DNA from: Syngnathus acus
Taxonomy: Eukaryota; Chordata; Actinopteri; Syngnathiformes; Syngnathidae
Assembly (NCBI RefSeq): GCF_901709675.1
Contig: NC_051092.1
Location: 7,320,491 to 7,384,490 of the forward strand
Direction: 5' to 3'
Length of the DNA stretch: 64,000 nt
The notes beneath the pieces were generated by a model. That model made no database searches. It saw only the letters and a program-made list of their open reading frames with translations, and was not told the origin of the DNA. The position numbers and the translations under genes were made by a program. Shown here piece by piece: positions 20,601 through 41,630 of the stretch (its first letter is position 1; each line of letters opens with the position of its first letter).

Positions 20601-21168
20601 AGCAAGGGGAGAACGTGCGCTAACTTACCAGTTACCACACAGGGAAGCCGATGTTCAAACCAAGACCATCAGAACTGTGAGGCAGACCTACTAACCACTG
20701 CTGCTATTAACAAACCCATTTATTTAAGTGATACCTCTAACAGAGTTGAACTGATATTAGCAAAGGCGGAGTCAACAGCTGTTGTGTGATAATACAAACA
20801 ATATTGGTGCATTAGATTGTGCAGGTAAAATGAGCAAAGTGTCCAGTTAGTCTCACAAAGCTAGAGAAAGAGAGAGTTTGTTAGGAAACCTCCAACATTG
20901 TACAGGCAATGGAGTAACACTTGTTTCTTTCATGACCTTCACCTGCCACCTCCCTGCAGACAGCTCAACCCTGTGTGGGAGAGAACACTTGACAGGTTTG
21001 TTGATGTCCACACTCACAAGCTTCTACTTAATTACTTTTCAATGAATGTGTCACTGGCTGCTACAGGTAGACCCAGATGAGTGTTGAAGAGATCTTCGCT
21101 CTTGTTACAGTGGGAAACGGACACGGAAAACGTCCGCGTGGCTCAGTTTCGCCTAACAAGCTTCCTTC
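17603..21168. other. slc17a8 3' flank and nr1h4 5' flank
   Basis: About 3.6 kb with no convincing coding exon apart from the nr1h4 start exon at its right edge. It holds the slc17a8 3' UTR, an (AAT)n tract near 17773-17795, repeat fragments at 17985-18160 and 20605-20705, and a segment at 19400-19700 with two TTTAATTAA motifs. An acceptor at 21109-21110 (cttgttacag) suggests at least one upstream non-coding nr1h4 exon in or before this gap. Confidence 0.6.
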
Positions 21169-29285
<8,117 letters not shown>

Positions 29286-29371
29286 ATAAACCTCACGCGA
29301 TGTAACATGAACATTTTCAACTTAAAAGTCAAGGTCCACAATGGTGCATATCAACTGGTACACAAGTTTTA

Positions 29372-29377
29372 AATAAA
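29372..29377 (+). terminator. Probable nr1h4 polyadenylation signal
   Basis: AATAAA about 87 bp after the nr1h4 stop codon, followed by a GT-containing stretch. Another AATAAA overlaps the stop codon region at 29285 but is too close to be likely. Confidence 0.55.
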
Positions 29378-29853
29378 CTCCTGTGCAACTGTTTTGCTTG
29401 ATAGTACCTGATTACTCTCAACAAATACCGTTATATATTATTATGTCTTCTGATCTATTTTTTTAACCATCCATTTCTATAGTTCCTCAATTAGGGCGAG
29501 ATGAACCCAGTTTACCAACAAGAGGTGGGGTACACCGTGGACTGGCCGCCAGCCAATCACAGGTCACTTATTGACAAACCACACTCAGATGCATATTCAC
29601 ATCTATGGACAGTTTAGAATCTTCATTGAAGCTAACGTGCATGCTTTTGTAATGTTGGAAAAAAATCTGGGTACCCTGAGGTAACACACGCAAGCATAAG
29701 GAGACTATATGCTCACCACATATTTTGGAATTTTGACATTCTCTTTCTATTTATTAAAATTCGATGGTATTTTAATTTCTGATGTGGTTATACGGTGAAC
29801 TACCTACTACTTTTATTCAGCGGTAGGTTAGCTGCTGCACAATATCTCTAAAT

Positions 29854-30186
29854 CACAGGTGTCAAACTCAAGGCCCGGGGGCCAGATACGGCCCGCCACA
29901 TCATTTGATGTGGCCCGCAAAGACAAATTGTGCATCAAATTCGTGTGTCATTACTAGAATTGCAAATCGTCTTCACTTTTAGTAATCTCTTTTTTTTTTT
30001 TTTTTAAATATTTGACCAGGTTTTACTCGTCTGATTTGAAAAGGAGTTATTTGTCAGTTTGTTTTGTAGCTTTTACTGTATATATCAGGTGCTCATACAT
30101 TTATTTGGGTTGTCAGTCATAATGGCCCTCCGAAAGAAGCTATGACTACAATGCGGCCCCTGAAAAAAATGAGTTTGACACCCCTG
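29854..30186. mobile_element. hAT-type MITE, copy 4, complete with 8-bp target duplication
   Basis: It runs from cacaggtgtcaaactcaagg to gagtttgacacccctg and is flanked by ctctaaat at 29846-29853 and 30187-30194. At 333 bp it is close to the likely full length of the family. Confidence 0.94.
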
Positions 30187-30704
30187 CTCTAAATGTATTT
30201 CTTGTAATAACTTAACCATTGTACTGTATGTAGAAATGACATAGTAGGTTAAAATCTAATTTCTTACAGCTGATCAGTCCAGCTCCATATACTGTACGGT
30301 CAAGAAATAAAATAAAATAACTTGCGGATTTCTAATGTGTTTATTCTTACATTGAATACACATAATTAAAAATATCACTATTGAAATGATATTACAGTAA
30401 TTTCACATGTTCAACCAGCTCACAAGATAACTATACAAAATGTACATGATTGGCGTCATGCCCTTACACACCGTTTTAGTTTAGAGCTCCATGTACGTAG
30501 CATTTTTTTAAGAACATCGATAACTGTGTTACAGCACCACCCCGTGGAGATATTTGCTTATAGCTCACACAATGCAATTACCTTAGGTTAGTTCTTAAAT
30601 GAAATATTGCAAATAAAATAAAATAGCAAAACTCTTTTTGTTTGACTACTTGACTATTTGCTAATAAAAGTAAAAAAGCAACGGTGGCATTTACAGTTCT
30701 GTGC

Positions 30705-32627
30705 TCATTTATGTGTGTATGTGAGTGAGTCGGCCTCGGGATACACCAAGAAGCCTGAGAAGGTGGTGTACCTCCCCTGGTTGCTGTATACAGCGTAGCG
30801 ATTATCCTGCTGACTGTACAGCCACACAGTGTCGCCCTTGTGAAGGAAAAGCATCAAACTCTGACTCTGCATCTCCCGTCTCTTCGACGTATCGTCGTCA
30901 AACACCATGGCCTGTACCGCGCCCTCCCCAGTCATCAGCTTCACAGAAAGAGCCTTCCGAGGGTGTTTACCCACTGTGAATGCAAAATAGTAAGCCCCGG
31001 GGAAGCGGCAGGTGAACCTGCCCGAGGATTTATTGAAATGGCCCCCGATGTTGACGAATTCTACGTCAAAGGTCAGAGGTGACTTGTGCTGCTGCTTGCG
31101 ACGCTGGCCTATAAACGTGGATGTCCGTGCCACAGAGAAGGCTGATCTGGGCTGCTCAAATGGCTGATGTCTGACCTGAGGGGGACAGTCTGGGTGAGGC
31201 ATCAGGTGGTTGCTGATGTAGCTGCTTGGAGAGGTGTCGGGATAGACGAGGTAACCAGAGAAGCTGACGTAAGGGCCGGCATTGCTGTACAAAGCATACT
31301 GAGAATTCTGCTGCAACATTAACCACACTGTGTCCATTTCCTCCAATGCGATCATTATGCTTTGACTCTGAACTTTTCTGCCCTTCTTGCGGTAGTCATC
31401 ATAAGCCATGGCCTGCACCTCCCGCCCGTTTTTCACCAGAATGACGGAGAGCATTTTGTTTGGGAATTTCCCCATGGAGAAGGAGAAGTAGTACACTCCT
31501 GGGAGGCGGCAACGAAAGTAACCAGTGTCTGGATTGAAGTCCCTTCCGATGTTGACCAAGAGCTTGTTAAAGGTCACAACACTCTGCTTGCCCCCCAGTA
31601 TGCTGCTGGTACGCGTCGCAGAGAAAGCTGAGCGCGGACCTGTTGTCACTGGAGGGGCACGCTGGGGGGAGCTTGGGCCACAGGTGCTCACTATCAGTAA
31701 AGCTGCAAGATAAAATCGGGGGGCCCATTCATCTGTAGAGGGAAAGACAAAGCGCAGGTCAAAGAATCAGCCCACTGTGATTGAGTGTGTCAGATTGAGT
31801 ATCGGCAGCGCAAGTTAATGTCAATCATAAGAAGCAACATGGCGAACTGAATTGGTGTGAGCAGTCGCCCCTTTATACTGTGGCTGATACTGTCTGTGCT
31901 CTCTGTGAACACATGGGACTGGACTCAATTAAGTTCTGCATCATCTGCTCCTGTGTGAGGTGAACAATAGACATCTTTAGAAGAGTTTGGTGAGGTGGGT
32001 TGGAATGGAATGACTGCTATTCGCTAAGTATAACAAATGAAACTTTTTTTTTTTACATGAAATGTTCATTGTATTGTTTATATTTTTTTAATGTTTAATG
32101 TGACACAAATTCCCTACTAGTTTCAAGTCACAATATTTGAGAAAATTAAATCTGTTGTGCAAATTTTGACAGAGGATCAAAATGTGTCTAAAAAGAAGTA
32201 CAATTATAATTATTACATAGCAAAAGCAGAAATATTTTGACCCTATGACATCACCTAACACAAGTAGTAATTTAAACTTGAACTCGATGAGCGGGTTAAA
32301 AAAATACTAGGAGTCAAATAATCTTTACGTCTATAAAAAGAAAAGAAAAAATAATTTTCTTAATGCTAGACTCAACAAAGTCAATAATGGATTGAATTGG
32401 GCGTTCACCTGTCGTCTAATTACGCCACAATAATTAAACATGTATCATTGTCATCCTACCAAAAAAATACAGCTCAACATTCTAACTATTTTTTACAAGA
32501 TAGAATTTTGTCCATCTCTGTTAAAGCAATCCATCTGCCATGTCAGGTTATTATGGTCCATGGCAAAATTCTTGATAAAAATATAACACTCACCTGTTGA
32601 GCAATGTAGAGTATGAATTCCTACCAT
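30705..32627 (-). CDS. c1qtnf4: Secreted protein with two C1q domains, C1QTNF4 (CTRP4)-like
   Basis: The C1q/TNF-related family are secreted trimeric signalling factors. The main exon is 31732-30705. An inferred first coding exon, 32627-32594, has a GTGAGT donor and supplies the ATG in the right phase, giving about 353 aa (human CTRP4 329). Residues about 17-30 ([13 protein letters not shown]) form a signal peptide. C1q domain 1 starts at [11 protein letters not shown] and ends FSGYLVYPD; domain 2 starts at [11 protein letters not shown] and ends FSGFLVYPE. Both have the NIG..F and GxYYF core motifs, and there is no collagen stem. Two tandem C1q domains without collagen are characteristic of CTRP4. 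The gene is convergent with nr1h4. Orthology to C1QTNF4 rather than a fish paralogue is probable but unproven, and the short first exon is inference. Confidence 0.85.
31871..31877 (-). promoter_or_regulatory. TATA-box-like motif upstream of the C1q main exon
   Basis: The minus strand reads cagTATAAAGggg about 140 bp upstream of the main exon acceptor. A start here would give a transcript whose first in-frame ATG lies inside the first C1q domain, so it would need splicing or a non-ATG start to make the signal peptide. It may be an alternative promoter or a chance match in the intron. Confidence 0.35.
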
Positions 32628-34100
32628 CTTCCTAAAGGGAACAAAAAAGACGGAGTTCCAAAGAAGTGATCGTTGCTCAACTTCAAATGCCCCAATAAGT
32701 TCTCATAACGGGCCTGAAGTGCAAACGGCCGATCCTTTTGTCTCCATGCATTTATGAAGAGGAGGAGCTTCACACCATCCTCCAATGTTTAGCCTGCAGA
32801 GCATAAAAAAGGTCAAATTCAAGGACTATCTTACGTGCCCTTATTTGGCTGAAAGTGTAATTCAACCTTTGTTTTGTCTAAAAGAAAACAAACTGTGATA
32901 GAGCGGGCCCATAGAAAGACTAGCCAAGGCACACATTTCACTTGAAATTTTATTTTCTTGCTTTGGTTTCTTTAAACTGTGCTTTTACATTATTACGCAC
33001 CCTTATCAATAAGATTACATTTATTTATATTCATTTTGTCTTCATTTCTCTACATAAATGACATATTGACATCTACATTATAAGGAAATCAAAATATCAG
33101 GCAATCAATCTTTTATCACTGTCATTTCAGATTGTAATAACTGGGACGGCTGGCAGTGATTCATACAGACATGCAGGCTTAATACAGTCAGTAACAGCTC
33201 ATAAAATATCGCCTACCTCGAGTCAGAAATTGGGACACAGCAATATATGTATATATGAGTGTGTGTGTGTTTTGTGTGTGTTTTGTGTGTGTGTGTGCGT
33301 GCATGTGTGTGCGTGTGTCTGTTCCTGTAGGATATGATTTGAAAAAGATTAAAACAAAGGACATCTTCACTTTAATTATACAGTGATCCCTCGCTACTTC
33401 GCGTTTCGTTTATCGCGGCTTCACTACATCGCGGATTTTTTTCCCCAAATTAAACAAACATCTAAAAGTCAAAATAAAACTTCTAAATTGAGGAAACATG
33501 TGTCTAACCTTTAGGACAATGTAGTATTGCTCCAAATGTTCGTTTAATTAGCATCTTTCCGCTAACTCGTTAGCCTGCCCAGTACTTCCTGTTGGTAAAA
33601 CGTACTTCGCGGATTTCACTTATCGCGGGTGGTTTTTTTAACCAATTATCCGCGATAAACGAGGGATTACTGTAGTTAGTTTTAGTTAGTTTGAAGGTTC
33701 AGTTAGTGTTAATTTAGTAAAAAATATGTTTTTAATTTTTATTTTGTTAAGTGTTTGTTTAAATTATTTTAACTTTAGTTTTAGTCAATTATAATAACCT
33801 TGAAACTGTGCACACAGAAGGATGGCGGACGTCTTCACCATTTACTCAAAGACTTTTACTCAGGAAATATTCTACAAGGAGCCTTTGACGACTATCAAAG
33901 TTATTTTCTGCTAAGGTAATCTTACTTTTACTCAAATATCGCTTTCAGATTTTGTTATTGGTGTGCACAACAGATGGCTTGCTGCAAGTGCTTCCTCCCA
34001 TCTGTGGTCATGACGCAGAGAACCCGGAAGTCGTAGGTGTGTGCGTGTGCTGTCAACGAGAGAAGGCACTCACTGAGCTAAAGCTCGCATTTAAGACAAG
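32628..34100. other. Divergent gap between the C1q gene and ube2n
   Basis: About 1.5 kb. It contains a TG-rich microsatellite at about 33258-33320, a TA-flanked MITE at 33381-33672, and the ube2n 5' UTR and promoter at about 33960-34100. No additional coding region was seen. Confidence 0.6.
33381..33672. mobile_element. MITE with cagtgatccctcg terminal inverted repeats and TA duplication
   Basis: It starts cagtgatccctcgctacttcg and ends cgataaacgagggattactg, an inverted pair, with TA on both sides. Internal tatcgcgg motifs recur in both orientations. The TA duplication suggests a Tc1/mariner-type (Tigger-like) origin, but this assignment is inference. Confidence 0.8.
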
Positions 34101-37100
34101 ATGACAGGACTGCCCCGCAGGATTATAAAGGTAACAAATTCACGTTCAAAGATTAACCCCTGTGATTTATTTCTTGTGGTTTTTGCTCAACATATTCGGC
34201 CCACACGCGCAAAAGATCGAATATGGGCTTTTGATGCTAATGGTAGCATTCACCACGATACCGTTAGTTGTCCGAAGTGATTTCCGTTTTCTTACCGTGA
34301 GAAGGTCAGTCAAAAGTTTGGGTTAAAACGTGACCACCACGTCTAATCGCGTTTCCTGCTGCTAATGGTAAGAAACATAACAAACTGTGTGTTTTCGTTT
34401 AGATCCATTGATAGAATGCATTAGGGATTGACGACCTCCCTGGCTAAGCAGGCTAACGAAGCTAACCATGCTAAACAGGTCTACCCTCGTTGAGTGTTTA
34501 AAAATCGAAAACTCGCCACGCCATTAACATTTTGTCCCTACCCAAAACAGTGGTTTTGCACTCAAATATAAACGATGCGTTTAGAAGTTGGATGTCTTTC
34601 GTGTAATTTATTTGATCGTGGGGCCTTTTGGTGCAATTTCTACGTGCTAATTTCAATCTAATTCTTGCAGTAAGACAATGGGCGAATGCTCGTCCCTAGT
34701 GAGCAATAACGATATATTTAGGAATAAATCATGATAAATTAAGTGTAGGCGCCCTGCTCAATTTTGTATTCTGTAAGGCCTATTTCAATCGATCATTAGA
34801 ATAAGCATAAACCTGATTAAAAAGGGTTTCACCAAAATTTAACCTTTTAACAATTGTTGTTGAACTCTTCATCAGTGGTTAATATTATGAATTACAAACA
34901 ATGCTGTGCATTCTTTCGTGATGTCTATAACTGGTAAAAACTCAAATGAATCACACCAAAAAATCTTATGTATATGTCGTATGTATCCAAACTTCTGACT
35001 TGGGGTGTTCTACATAAGAATCAAACCCAGGCTAATTGACTCTATCCCACTCAATCCTTTTATAAATCCAAATGTAATTGAATCACCTCGTATAACAAGC
35101 TGGTTATCGGTGGAGGTCTGGATCATTTGGTTTGCACACCCAAGAGAGCTAACTAAGTTAGCCAAAGATGTTGCTACTCATATATCCTGCACGCATTGAG
35201 TCAGTTTATTTGCATTTCACACTGCATTTGGAGTATTGTGCTACACTTCCTTTTCATATCAAGCAGCGGTTTTAAGTACACATTACTCCACGCACTAAGA
35301 TGCCTAGTAATCACAATTAGATGCCAATTCCCAACATCTGAAATATTATGTAACATCTACCATTTTGAGGGTTTGATGTTAAACACGCATTGTGATCAAA
35401 GTAATTCAATTAGGCTCGCACACTAGGTGGTTTCTAATTGTGACTTTACCGGAATTTGTAGATAACTTGGATTGTCAAAATGATAAGTGCTAACTGCAGT
35501 AGTAAAGTCATTACAGTAAATATTTAACATGCATACTAGGCCATACTTACAAAACAATCAAACGAAAAATGTGACTCAGCATCCCTTATTGTGCTGCATG
35601 AGGAAGTACTCTTGCGCCACAGCACAAACTAGTTCATTGGCTGCTGATCATAACCTCTAAATATCATAATTACAATTAATATTTGAATAGTAAAAAAATG
35701 TCTACACCATAAATATAAAGATGCCAAATCAAACAGTAATTACAGTGAAATCTCTACTTACTAACTTAATTAGTCAACGTCATCAGACACGCTCTGATCG
35801 AGTCGCTCACGGGTTTGGAAGTTGAATTTGGTTCGTAAGTGGAGGCAAAAAAATCTCGAGGCTCCTCGAGGATTATTTTTCTCGAAATATTTACGAGTAT
35901 AGACATTTGTAACTAGAGATTTCACTGTACAAAAATGACTAACACTGGGAGGATTGTTTGAACTCACCAGTACAACACCAATACAACTGTATTTGAATAA
36001 GGAACATTCTCAGACCATAAATGTAAAACAATTAAATGGAAAAACAGTATGGCGGCCAGGTTTTTGGCCTCAAGATAACATAATCTTATACCAGTGCGAA
36101 AATTAATTCTCTGATAAAATGGTCTAATTATTGCAAAATGTCATAAAGGACCCCTCACTGCATTTACTAGAAATTAGCAAAAGTTGTCATGGAAAATCTG
36201 ATCATGTTTAGGCACTGTACACATCATCATTATAGGAAAATATTTTTACATACAAAATCAATCAAAATAATTTCATTCTTCTTGTAGGGTAAAATGGGTT
36301 TGTTATGCGTTTGTGCCTAATGTTTATCGGAAGTTTTTGCAATGTATTTTGCTTTAAGTTATTTTGTTCAATACATTTCAATCCACATTAATTATACATG
36401 GATTTTATTTTGACTCTGGAGGTACCGATATAATTCAACCGACAGAAAATAATCTTTCTCATTGAATGTTTCCCACAATGTGTGGAGTGGGGGGTATCCA
36501 TGTAGAGAAGAAAGCCTAATAGGAACAGAAAAATGTAAGCTCTACAGGTGAGTGACTAAGCCAGCCGCAGACCGACATTTGTGGGAAAAGGCGGGAATGT
36601 TGGAAGCCTTGAGCCTTTGGCACGTGGGACTGGTACTGGGAGCCCCTCTTGTCTGTGTTTTCACTGCATGGTTTTGTCTGTGGGTAATCTAAAATATTTC
36701 AGGAATTTCCCTCCGAGCTGCATTCAGGAGAGGCCTGTCAAAAACAAGTACGTTAACTAGTTAACACTTGCACTCATTCCTAGTTAGTGGATTCTGTTCA
36801 TTTCGGCCGGCCCACGATGGACATAACATGAAGCTTCCTGGCTATGTCAGATAAAAACGGAAAAAGCAGGGCAGAATACCGTATTGGCCCAAATATAAGA
36901 CGACCCCCTCTTTTTCAAGACTCAAGTTTGAAAAAAGACTTTTTGAACACCAAATTTAATTTTTATACAGAAAATAATTACAGCACAACTGAAACAAATG
37001 ATTATAGCAACATATTCGAGAGAAAAAGCATGTTATTTTGCCTCATTCAAATCATGCAAAAACTGTCTATCACATAATAATATCTGAACATTTAAATATG

Positions 37101-39244
37101 TCAACTAAAGTGCAATCACATTTGTAAATGAATGGCTTCTGGTTTTTGAAATGTAAATAAATCAATCTACTGTGATAAAACAACAAAATTGCAATAACTG
37201 TATTAACCATCAAAGTGAAGTCTAACTAACTGCAAAAAACACCGTCTTATATTCGGGCCAATACGGTATATCGTGTTTGTATATAGCGTACAGTAGTGTA
37301 TTGATTAGTTTGCTGGATTTCTTTCAGGATATGTGATGATTGCGGCATACTATTGCAATTGGTGGCATAATTTGACTGAAACCTTCACGGGTTTTGTGCT
37401 GTGTGTGTCACTTTGCTGTGGTTCAAAGCAGGGAGTAAGTAACCTTGCTGCAGTGGAAGTTTGTATATTCCCCTGTGTCGCGGAGCCTTCGTGTCACCTC
37501 TAAAAAAAAAAACATGACATACGGGCACAGGCTTTGTTCGTACACACACAGGCAAACACTCCCCCATCATTTTTTTGGGGGGAGGGGTAATAACATCTAC
37601 CTCCCAGAGTTCAAGTCTTCGCTATTTTTCCACAATTTAATTATTTTTATTATCAGAGGTACCTCGTGGACTCAAAAGTGTTATGGCCGCAATCTTTTTT
37701 CTGCCGCCATAACGGACAGTTTGGATGTTTATTGGTCACAACCGTTTTTGCAACTTTTAAGGGCCCTTGTTTTGCAAGGAGTGCCGGCATGTCACAAAGT
37801 ATTCACTGCATAATATCTCAGAAAGGTAGATCTTTTTTTTTTTGTTTTTTTTAATAAATACATGATATTGTAAGCAGTCAAATCTGGCGATTAATTTGAA
37901 TAGGGGGGGGGATTCGCACTCGTGAACTGGGTCACCATTCGCAGCCCTCAGTGGACCATGTTTTCTGAAAAAACTAAAGTTTGTGTCTGTGCACTTTGCA
38001 GTCAACAAATAACTTATAGGTAAAAACACAAATATACATATTTAAGAGACATTGTTGGGCTCTTTGCCAACTTCACTAGGTTGGTAATTCAAATTGATTC
38101 TTTGCTCCCTGTTGTGCCACCTACTCTTGGATGACCAATGCGGGATAGTAGCGTGCTACACAAGTGAAAACAAAACAGTGAAGGGATAGTGTTATGGCAA
38201 AATAGAGTTGGGATGTTGCACAACACCATGACATAAGAAGTTTGCCAATTTGCACGGAGTCCTCATGAGAGTGGCTGCCGCAGTCTCATCTTACATCAGT
38301 GGAAGTGCGCATGGAGGTCGCCTCATCGCCACCTACTGACTGAGCATACATGCTACACCGAGAGAACAATTTGACAACATTGGCTCCTATGGAACTTCTC
38401 AAAAACTCTTATTTTCAAGTAATTTGTAGCATGAGATGAAAGCAAAAGGTACACAAAAGCTAAACGGAATTTTTGCGTTGCTTTGTTTTTGTTTTGCCAG
38501 GAAACTCAGCGCTTGTTTGCAGAGCCTGTGCCGGGTATCCAGGCAGAGCCGGATGAGAGCAACGCTCGCTACTTTCACGTGGTCATATCTGGACCGCAAG
38601 ACTCACCTTTTGAGGGGGGTACATTCAAACTTGAACTCTTTTTACCGGAGGAATATCCCATGGCAGCACCTAAAGTTCGCTTCATGACTAAAATATATCA
38701 TCCCAATGTAGACAAGCTGGGAAGAATATGTTTAGACATTCTGAAAGGTAAGTTACAAATTATGATCATATTGACACTTAAGAGTGTGCATATTATAGCC
38801 TCCCTGCCAGAAGTGATAGAAAATGATTAGTTTTTCAATCAGCCTCCTCTGTTCTCATTTCCTTTTTATTCACTAATTATTTCAGATAAATGGTCACCAG
38901 CTCTGCAGATTCGCACGGTGCTCCTGTCCATCCAGGCATTACTCAGTGCACCAAACCCTGATGATCCCTTAGCAAATGACGTTGCCGAGAAGTGGAAGAC
39001 CAATGAAGCTGAAGCTATAGAGACGGGTAAGAGCTGCTGGGTTTGAATGAAATTACAACTCTGATGTCATTCTCAGTCGACAGCAAGTAGCAAAATGGCC
39101 GCCCCCTGAGATGGATAAAATGGGGGAGATTTTGCTGTTTAATTCATATTATAATTCCTAAAATGTTCTTGTTGACATTTTGTTTTTCTTCTCAACCCCT
39201 CTTCAGCCAAGTCATGGACCAGACTTTATGCCGGAAACAAATGA
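34101..39244 (+). CDS. ube2n: Ubiquitin-conjugating enzyme E2 N (UBC13), complete
   Basis: With an MMS2/UEV1 partner this E2 builds lysine-63-linked ubiquitin chains used in NF-kB signalling and post-replication DNA repair. Exons: 34101-34130, 38501-38747, 38886-39026, 39207-39244, for 456 nt including TGA and about 151 aa (human 152). The start is [10 protein letters not shown]. Highly conserved stretches are [20 protein letters not shown], the HPN motif in [10 protein letters not shown], and ICLDIL, which carries the catalytic cysteine. The C-terminus ends WTRLYAGNK, slightly different from the mammalian form. Intron 1 (4.4 kb) holds several MITEs. The neighbouring nudt4 and eea1 match the human 12q22 neighbourhood. 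Confidence 0.97.
35743..35927. mobile_element. Short MITE with cagtgaaatctct terminal inverted repeats and TA duplication
   Basis: It begins cagtgaaatctctactta and ends taactagagatttcactg, with TA on both sides. The interior shares gtcgctcacgggttt and tttggttcgtaa with the 440-bp element at 631-1070, so this looks like an internally deleted copy. Confidence 0.85.
36879..37266. mobile_element. MITE with ccgtattggccc terminal inverted repeats and TA duplication
   Basis: It begins ccgtattggcccaaatataa and ends cttatattcgggccaatacgg with TA on each side. The terminal repeats are about 25 bp and nearly perfect, implying relatively recent insertion. It has no coding capacity. Confidence 0.88.
39055..39170. 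repeat. Fragment of the foldback family seen at 43969-44434
   Basis: Shared blocks are cagtcgacagcaagt, gcaaaatgg, cctcctgagatggataaaa-like sequence and gattttgctgttt. It matches the right arm of the element in nudt4 intron 1. It lies in ube2n intron 3. Confidence 0.65.
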
Positions 39245-41630
39245 AGCGACGAGCAGCCTGTCAAGTGAAGACCCACACGGAAGTCAAGTGTGAACACAAG
39301 TCCTCATGTTCTGCCAATACCTCCTTTATTTGCATTTGAAGGACACGGTCAAATTAAAACACACGTACACACGCACACTTATGCTATAAATAAACATGAG
39401 TATAATGAAAAGGGAAAAAGTCCTGGCAATTAGTGAATGCATTCTAGTAAAACGACTCGTCTTTGTCCTAAATAACTCACTACTGTTTGCTCAGAGGTTT
39501 AGGTCAGCTCACCTTGGCTTTCTTTGTACATCGTCTGTCAGTCTGTCAACTGCTGCTTTTTTTAAGCTTTTCAAGAGGGAGGAACCTGCATCCCAGATCA
39601 TTGCTTGAGGGAGGGGAGTCTTGAGGGTTATAAGGAGGAGACAGCAGTGGAACAGGGTGAGGAATGAAGGGCCAGTATAGTCATATTTTATGTTTATTTT
39701 AACTTTGTGTTCCTTTATCACTGTCGATTAAAAGCAACTAACAACTACTAATGTTTACCATCTGTGGTGTTGTATGACGGCCACGTGGAGATAACAGTGT
39801 TTGTTCTGGCCAATCACAAAACAGCTCTCCTTATTTAAACTCACAGCTAATAGGACTGAAAGCCAAAACTGAGCCTTTTACAAATTGCATACATCACCGT
39901 CACTTTTTAACCACTTCTAGCTGGAAATTGTGTTAAGTGCGTGTCAGTGCTGTTAGGATGGACATTATGGACCTTGACTTAGTTTGAGCTTTTTTTTTTT
40001 GTTTTAACTTTACAGTATCTAGTCCTCAATGTATTTTTTCTTCTTAGTACAGTCATACTAAAGTCCACTCAGCTTTTTTCTTCTAGTGCATTTTCAGTCT
40101 TGACACTACATGACTCAGTTGTGTATGACCTTCTTCCAATGGCTATTAATCCACAAAGCAGGGGTTCCATTTGCGCTTTCACCTTATTTAATAATAAGTC
40201 AGAATTGGAATGTCTTATGTGATGTTAAGGTGTGGTGTGATCAGTCTCCTCCAATTTAGGTCAGTGTAGAATTTGACACTTGACATTTGTGGCTACAAAG
40301 CCGAGTTAAAATGTAAATTTTTGATCATCTGGGAGGAAACTTTTTCCCGTTCTGAGAATGTTATGGAAAACGATCATCTGCATACATTTTAGTTCTGTAA
40401 ATAAACTCCGTTAGATAATAAACACATGCTTGCGTTTGATTTTTTTGCCGTTAAGCTGAATAAAACTGATCAGTAGTCACAATTTCAAACATCCCTCAGA
40501 CATGCTTTTATTTATTGTTATGTAAGACAATAGAACAACTGCAAGATCTGAACTCACAGGAGTGAAAGACTTTGTCCAAATAATGTAAACTGTTCAATGA
40601 CTTGACAAGACAGCACCTGGAATACTCACAATTACAATAATCGTAGATGTGATTACTTCTAAGATGGCACAAATTGACACAACAAATACCTCAAGTTTTG
40701 TGAGCAAGCTTTATATTAAAGCAATACATCAATACTAATATAAGTCGGGGATTGTGAGAAAAACCTCACTCTCATTGTAAATTGTATACATCTCATGAAT
40801 ACTGTCATTCGTTTTAACCCATTTCCAGAGGAGTATGGATAGCGCTCCAGACTCTGTTTGTGGATCAGACAAACATATTAATATAGATGGATGATTTATA
40901 AATCGACGCCGCCATATTGGATGTGGCATAAAGTTCGAAGATTTACCAGTGGTTTGACAAGATTTCGAAAATCTTGTGGGATTTCTTTTCACAGGTTAGA
41001 TTGAACAATTACCATGGATTGTAATTGACCATTATAAAATATTGTAAAAATGTGTCATGAATTGGTGAAAAATAATATATACGGAAACATTATCACTAAC
41101 ACTGGTATAAAAATATATGCATTGGCTTGATGCTACATCCCAAACATAGAATAACTCAAACATCGCTCGTCATCAAATAAAAATTCCATACTTTTTTTAT
41201 TTATTAAACATCTGCTTTGAGAAGGATTACTTTAGTGAATTTTATAAAAAGGTGTTTCATGGAGTTTTTGGTTACCGGCCACCGGGACGGGATTTACCAC
41301 GACCAATATGGCTGAATCGCTGGCGTATGGCAGCAGCTGGCCAAGACGAATGTCTATGTATTTATGTCTATGCGAAGTCAGACTCGTAAAAGAAGCCCGC
41401 GGACCTCTGACATGAGTGTGACATCGGAACCTAATTTCCATGCCATGTTCCATGAACGACCAGTTGCAGCCTGACACGGATGAAGAAAAGTCTAGAAATG
41501 AATGAAGCAACTCCACATTTTGGAATTGCGACTGTTACATAGTCTGGCCTCGCGGACGACTGAAGCTCCACGTACTACCAACCTCTGACCTTTATTTTGA
41601 TGCGTTTCCCCATTGAGGAGAACATTTTAC
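39245..41630. other. ube2n 3' UTR and nudt4 5' flank
   Basis: About 2.4 kb. AATAAA signals at 40400-40405 and 40459-40464 are plausible ends of a 1.2-kb ube2n 3' UTR. The right part, about 41270-41630, is richer in CpG and probably carries the nudt4 promoter and 5' UTR. No further coding region was seen; the minus-strand ORF at 41232-41516 is taken as chance. Confidence 0.55.

Larger units (their letters stand above)
29286..30704. other. Convergent intergenic gap between nr1h4 and the C1q gene
   Basis: About 1.4 kb holding two convergent 3' UTRs. It includes a catccattt-type interspersed repeat fragment at 29467-29705 and a complete hAT MITE at 29854-30186. No coding region was seen. Confidence 0.65.
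34131..38500. other. ube2n intron 1
   Basis: A 4.4-kb intron from GTAACA to ttgccag. It contains the MITEs at 35743-35927 and 36879-37266 and otherwise AT-rich unique sequence. The 122-residue ORF at 37445-37813 has no recognisable domain and no splice context. Confidence 0.75.

Noticed and set aside
37445-37813. 122-aa ORF in ube2n intron 1
   Set aside because: Starts and ends in low-complexity AT-rich sequence with no domain or splice context.
41232-41516. 94-aa minus-strand ORF upstream of nudt4
   Set aside because: It falls in the CpG-rich nudt4 5' region, where chance ORFs are common; no family resemblance.
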